From Sinohyriopsis cumingii (lineage: Eukaryota; Mollusca; Bivalvia; Unionida; Unionidae), in the NCBI GenBank assembly GCA_028554795.2, contig CM068828.1:8501814-8565813 (forward strand): a stretch of DNA of 64,000 nucleotides. Reading direction: 5' to 3'. This document shows, in pieces, positions 60,300-64,000 of this stretch. A program made the position numbers and the translations under genes. Under the pieces are notes generated by a model, which searched no databases, was not told where the DNA came from, and saw only the letters and a list, made by a program, of their open reading frames with translations. Within the stretch, counting starts at the first letter, position 1; each line of letters starts with the position of its first letter.

Positions 60300-60910
60300 C
60301 ACACGAAAGTGCAAGCCATCGACTTTGACTGAATGAAGTGCGTGATCTAGAATCAAATTTATTGCGTAGAAAAGATATTTATAATTTTATTTACAGTGAA
60401 ATTGTGCTTGTAATTTTTGGCCCCCAAATCAACCAACTTTACTTTAATCGAAGTGGAAGCCATAAACAAAGTTTGGTTAATGTTGCTGGTCCACTATTAA
60501 ACTTCGTGTGCAGAAATAGTTGACTTTGTTCAGTTACAGTCATCCCGATGTTTGACTTTTTGACTCTAAAAATCGACAGGCCCCATTCACACGCCATCAA
60601 TGTTTGGACCAGAGACATGATCAAGAACTAACGTTATTGTCAGGAAACCATTTTTCTTCTTTCAGTCATATTGAATTTGACCGTTGACCTTTAAACCACC
60701 ATATCGATTGGTTTATTTGCACCCAGGTACAAGCCATCAGCATAGATCATGTAAGATATGCGATCTAAATCAAATGTTATTGTATGAAAACCATTAATCT
60801 CTTTTTAGTCAGACTGACTCTGACCTTTGACCAGTTAACTCCTAACTCGAGCAGTTTGTTTCTTATCCAAATGCAAGCAATCCACAACGTATGAATTTGA
60901 ATAGTTTGGG
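60300..60910. repeat. Degenerate tandem repeat of about 150-180 bp
   Basis: Three or four diverged copies share 'gcaagccatc', 'atctagaatcaaat/atctaaatcaaat', 'gttattgtcaggaaaccatt' and 'tgacctttgacc'. The last motif (60821-60832), with tgaccgttgacc at 60679-60690, matches a DR1 nuclear-receptor half-site pair. Similar sequence is widespread in mollusc genomes as far as I recall. Confidence 0.55.
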
Positions 60911-62033
60911 ACTCACTATGGTATTTTCCCTTTTTTTTTTAATTGCACATACGAAAATGTTAAAATTTAATTTAATTTTTACTTCATTGCCTTAAAAGTG
61001 CATATTTTCCTCGCTGATCCCAAGAAACATGTAGAGTTCGAATCCTCATATAATCACTTTACATCCTAGCAGTTTTCAACAATATACACCTAGCCAATCA
61101 GCAGTGTTTATTCTCTGATCATTGAATCAAGTATCAGAAGGACAAAATTATTTATAGCTTGAAATAAAATAAGCAGAGCAAACGATGACTTAGCACAGGG
61201 AAGCAAATATACAACACAATATGATATATTATCAAACTAATTAAAACGTCAACGCGAAAAGTAGACAGTATTCAAAAGATTCGTCATGTCGAACTATATT
61301 TTAATAAATCTCTTTCTGTAAATCATTGTTCAGGTTTAATATTGATTGTGAATTGAGATAACATTTAGAAAAATTGAGCAAAACAAAAATTAAAGCAAAA
61401 GAAGTTATTTTCTGGAAACGCATTCTCTTTCGAACTTCTTGCTAACTGAGGAAACCGCTTGCATCGTCTTCAAGTTAACAGTCAACATCTAAATGTCAGA
61501 ACCTTGACGATGTTTAACCAATAAGAGGACCAATAACAGAACCTACAAAACAAAATAAACATGAACTAGCATTATCTACCACATCATCGAAATGTTGGAA
61601 CTGTATTAAATCAACAATAGTTTTCTAACGTCGTGCATAGCACACTCAGCCGTTGTACTTTGCAGTGTTCTCATTTTATAAAATCTTCAAACATTGATTT
61701 GTAAAAATTTAATTACATATTCCCTTATGTCTAGAATGCTTCATTCACGTGCTTTCAGACTTTTACAAATTAAGAACTGTAGGTTTCACAAGTTTACAAA
61801 TCAAATGACATGTCCGTTGTGCTACATCTCATAAGCCTCCTGTAAATTATTTTCTCTGACCATGCGCGCCCGCATGATTTTTTGCGGGGGTGGGGTGGGT
61901 GGGGGAGACAGTCAGTCATGGCCGGGAGAGTTAGTATAGGAAACAGTCTGAAACTAAAGATAATCTTTACTGAGCGTTTTGAACAGAATCTTGTGGCATA
62001 TTTTCAGCTTCATTTGTATGATTAAACTTGTCG

Positions 62034-62035
<2 letters not shown>
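60911..62035. other. Intergenic stretch with a G-rich tract
   Basis: 'gcgggggtggggtgggtggg' (about 61883-61906) could form a G-quadruplex on the plus strand. No gene seen. Confidence 0.45.

Positions 62036-62129
<94 letters not shown>
62036..62129. repeat. (TA)n microsatellite
   Basis: About 47 uninterrupted TA units. Confidence 0.95.
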
Positions 62130-62132
<3 letters not shown>

Positions 62133-62139
62133 CAATATG

Positions 62140-62210
62140 ATTTCCATGGGGGGCACGTGACCCCCATTGACCTATGCTGCGGGCGCCCATGCCTCTGATC
62201 CATTTGTTCC
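62140..62210. repeat. GC-rich palindrome centred on CACGTG
   Basis: 'catggggggcacgtgacccc' begins a nearly self-complementary stretch around an E-box core. It follows the TA run and is followed by 'gctgcgggcgcccatg'. It could be the end of a mobile element that inserted into TA DNA. Confidence 0.5.
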
Positions 62211-64000
62211 CTCATTCTAAATTAGAAAACAAGTTCACGTTTGTTTTTGGCTTTGCACTGTTAAGACCGCTTTGGTTATTATATATTTTCCATTTTATAA
62301 TGCTTTGAATCTTTTTTTATTATTTCACTCTCAACAGCTGTGAGAAAAACAATTTAATTCCCAGAAACATCTATCCTATAAAACGTATTACCCATTTTAA
62401 CATGAGACAGAAAAATTACGACATTGTTACGTAAAATTGATTCCAAAAATAGCAAGCTGTTTATATTTTACTATCGAGTTAGACTGTCCATTGGCTTTCA
62501 GTCTCTCACTTTTGTACAAAGTGCTCTTGATGCATTACATGAACAACTACCTATTAATTGTGTTATCTGTATTTAAGTTGTATTGTGTACTTGACCTTTG
62601 TCCATTATTGAGGGTATGAGCCTGAGTCTACCTTACTAGTATACTATTTTAAAGATGTTTTCTTGTATTGAAGTTGCGAACTTTGGGGTTTCCCTTAAAA
62701 CATTTTCTAACTGATTTGTGTCATATTTTTTACTAATCTTTCAGTAGAAGACATGATATTGTTTACCAGTTTGATATTTTCTGGAAGCATACTTGTTTGC
62801 ACATTTGATTTGAAAATAGTCCACATCATGGGGACTTTTGTTGTTTGATAAGTCAGGTGACAGTCTGTATATAAGGGACTTGGTGGGCAATCAATTATTC
62901 CTGTCTTTAACTTTAGTTCTGTTCAGCTATAATTTGAGAGGATTCATTTATTTAAATTAATTCATGGAATTAAAAAGTAATCGTTGACTGTTAGGACTAC
63001 AACACTGTTTTGAGATTATTATGAATTCATTCAAAGACAATTCGAGAATACATCAAAGTGATTCATCAGGACTGTTGGTCAATTAAATTATTCATGACTA
63101 CATCAGCACATTCAAGACTGGGATTCATTCGGAACACTTTACGTTTGAACCTGTATAGAACGTTTACGATTATTTGGGACTTAATTGGTAAGGCTGTAAG
63201 TTTCTTTTCAATTTTTACTTTGTTCAGGATTAAATGTTTTATTGAATTATTTTAAACTTGTTGGTTTACTTATTTTTGCTGCTTGATTTAAGGCAATGGA
63301 GTCGTAAAAATTGTTGCAGCTTAAATCAACAGTTCTTCATTATACGGAAAATATGTTCATTATTTTTCCTCTTAATTATTAAAGGGACTCTGATGCTAAA
63401 GCATTATACAATACATGCAAATTAAGATAATCTGTTTCAATGCTAAATTTCAGATCCTGTCTGTAATTTCCTTTATTCCTTAATAAGTATTTAGAACCGT
63501 CATGATTTCAAATTCCCTTTAGTGTTTCAGCAGTGAGTTTCTTTGATTTAGATTTTATTAAAGGGTAGTGATGGTTTATTGTTTCTCTTAACGAATAATT
63601 AGCAGTATTTCTCACTCCGTGCACAATCGCACCACGACTTTTCTAAGCCTTTATAGAACGTATTAAATTCATTTACTATTTTTTCTTATAATCGCTAAAT
63701 AATTTTAGGAAATCACTTTTTAGTGTCGATTCTTTTGATTCTTTTCTTTCCTAGCTGGTTCACAACTGAAACTTAATTTATTTAGTCTGAATTTGTTGAT
63801 TAAATTTTTGACAATCGAGTAAACTTCCCATGATATTGAGTAATATCGTAGGATTTACTTCCTTAATTAGCAAAAATATGAATGCAGCTATCAATAACTT
63901 TGTGTTTATCAATTACGTTGTAAAATTCAAAAAATGTATGAAACGTTACTAGAGCGTGAAATATACGTTACAGAGACCTCAGCTGTAAAACAAAAGCCTA
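62211..64000 (+). other. Unassigned stretch with a promoter-like TATA motif
   Basis: 'ctgtatataagggac' (TATA at 62868-62875) is followed by about 300 bases that reach a donor-like 'attggtaagg' at 63184. This could be the first exon of a gene to the right or the promoter of an old element. No coding sequence supports either. Confidence 0.25.

Overview
The window is animal nuclear DNA, most likely from a marine mollusc, probably a bivalve. It is AT-rich and intron-rich, full of microsatellites and minisatellites, and carries two families of tRNA-derived SINEs, a CR1/L2-like LINE, Penelope-like retroelement (PLE) pieces and degraded virus-like remnants. The mollusc call is inferred from the repeat types and from a secreted ShKT/PAN/VWC protein; nothing in the sequence names the species. 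There are no prokaryotic features, CRISPR arrays or operons.

The one host gene I can build lies on the minus strand, from an ATG at 30771 to a TAA at 5766. I assembled it by hand from splice signals as 19 coding exons (1365 nt, 454 aa). The order is: signal peptide, ShKT domain, an unrecognised two-cysteine exon, six Thr/Pro micro-exons, a PAN/Apple-like exon, four more Thr/Ser/Pro micro-exons, a VWC domain split over two exons, an 18-nt micro-exon, and two final ShKT domains. Nearly every exon is phase 1-1, and all 18 joins keep the frame. The product should be a secreted, mucin-stalked, cysteine-rich extracellular protein. I do not recognise it as a named gene.

Just upstream of this gene (31551-45533) a block of 3.9-5.3 kb is repeated three times head to tail. 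Each copy holds an AT microsatellite, a minus-strand PLE remnant split in two, a satellite array of 57-60-bp monomers (partly organised as 120-bp dimers) lying between the two PLE pieces, and a SINE whose 3' part forms the duplication junction. The monomer itself encodes the C-x2-C-x3-Y-x2-Q entrance of the PLE GIY-YIG endonuclease, so the satellite seems to have grown out of the endonuclease coding sequence.

The rest is repeat-rich intergenic DNA: a 32-bp tandem array at 1-685, a near-perfect hairpin at 2135-2207, a minisatellite at 45925-46880 split by a SINE with target-site duplications, a broken LINE at 49915-53512, a virus-like fossil at 55620-58110, a complete SINE at 59913-60151, and degenerate repeats with DR1-like motifs at 60300-60910. 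I found no supported gene on the plus strand.
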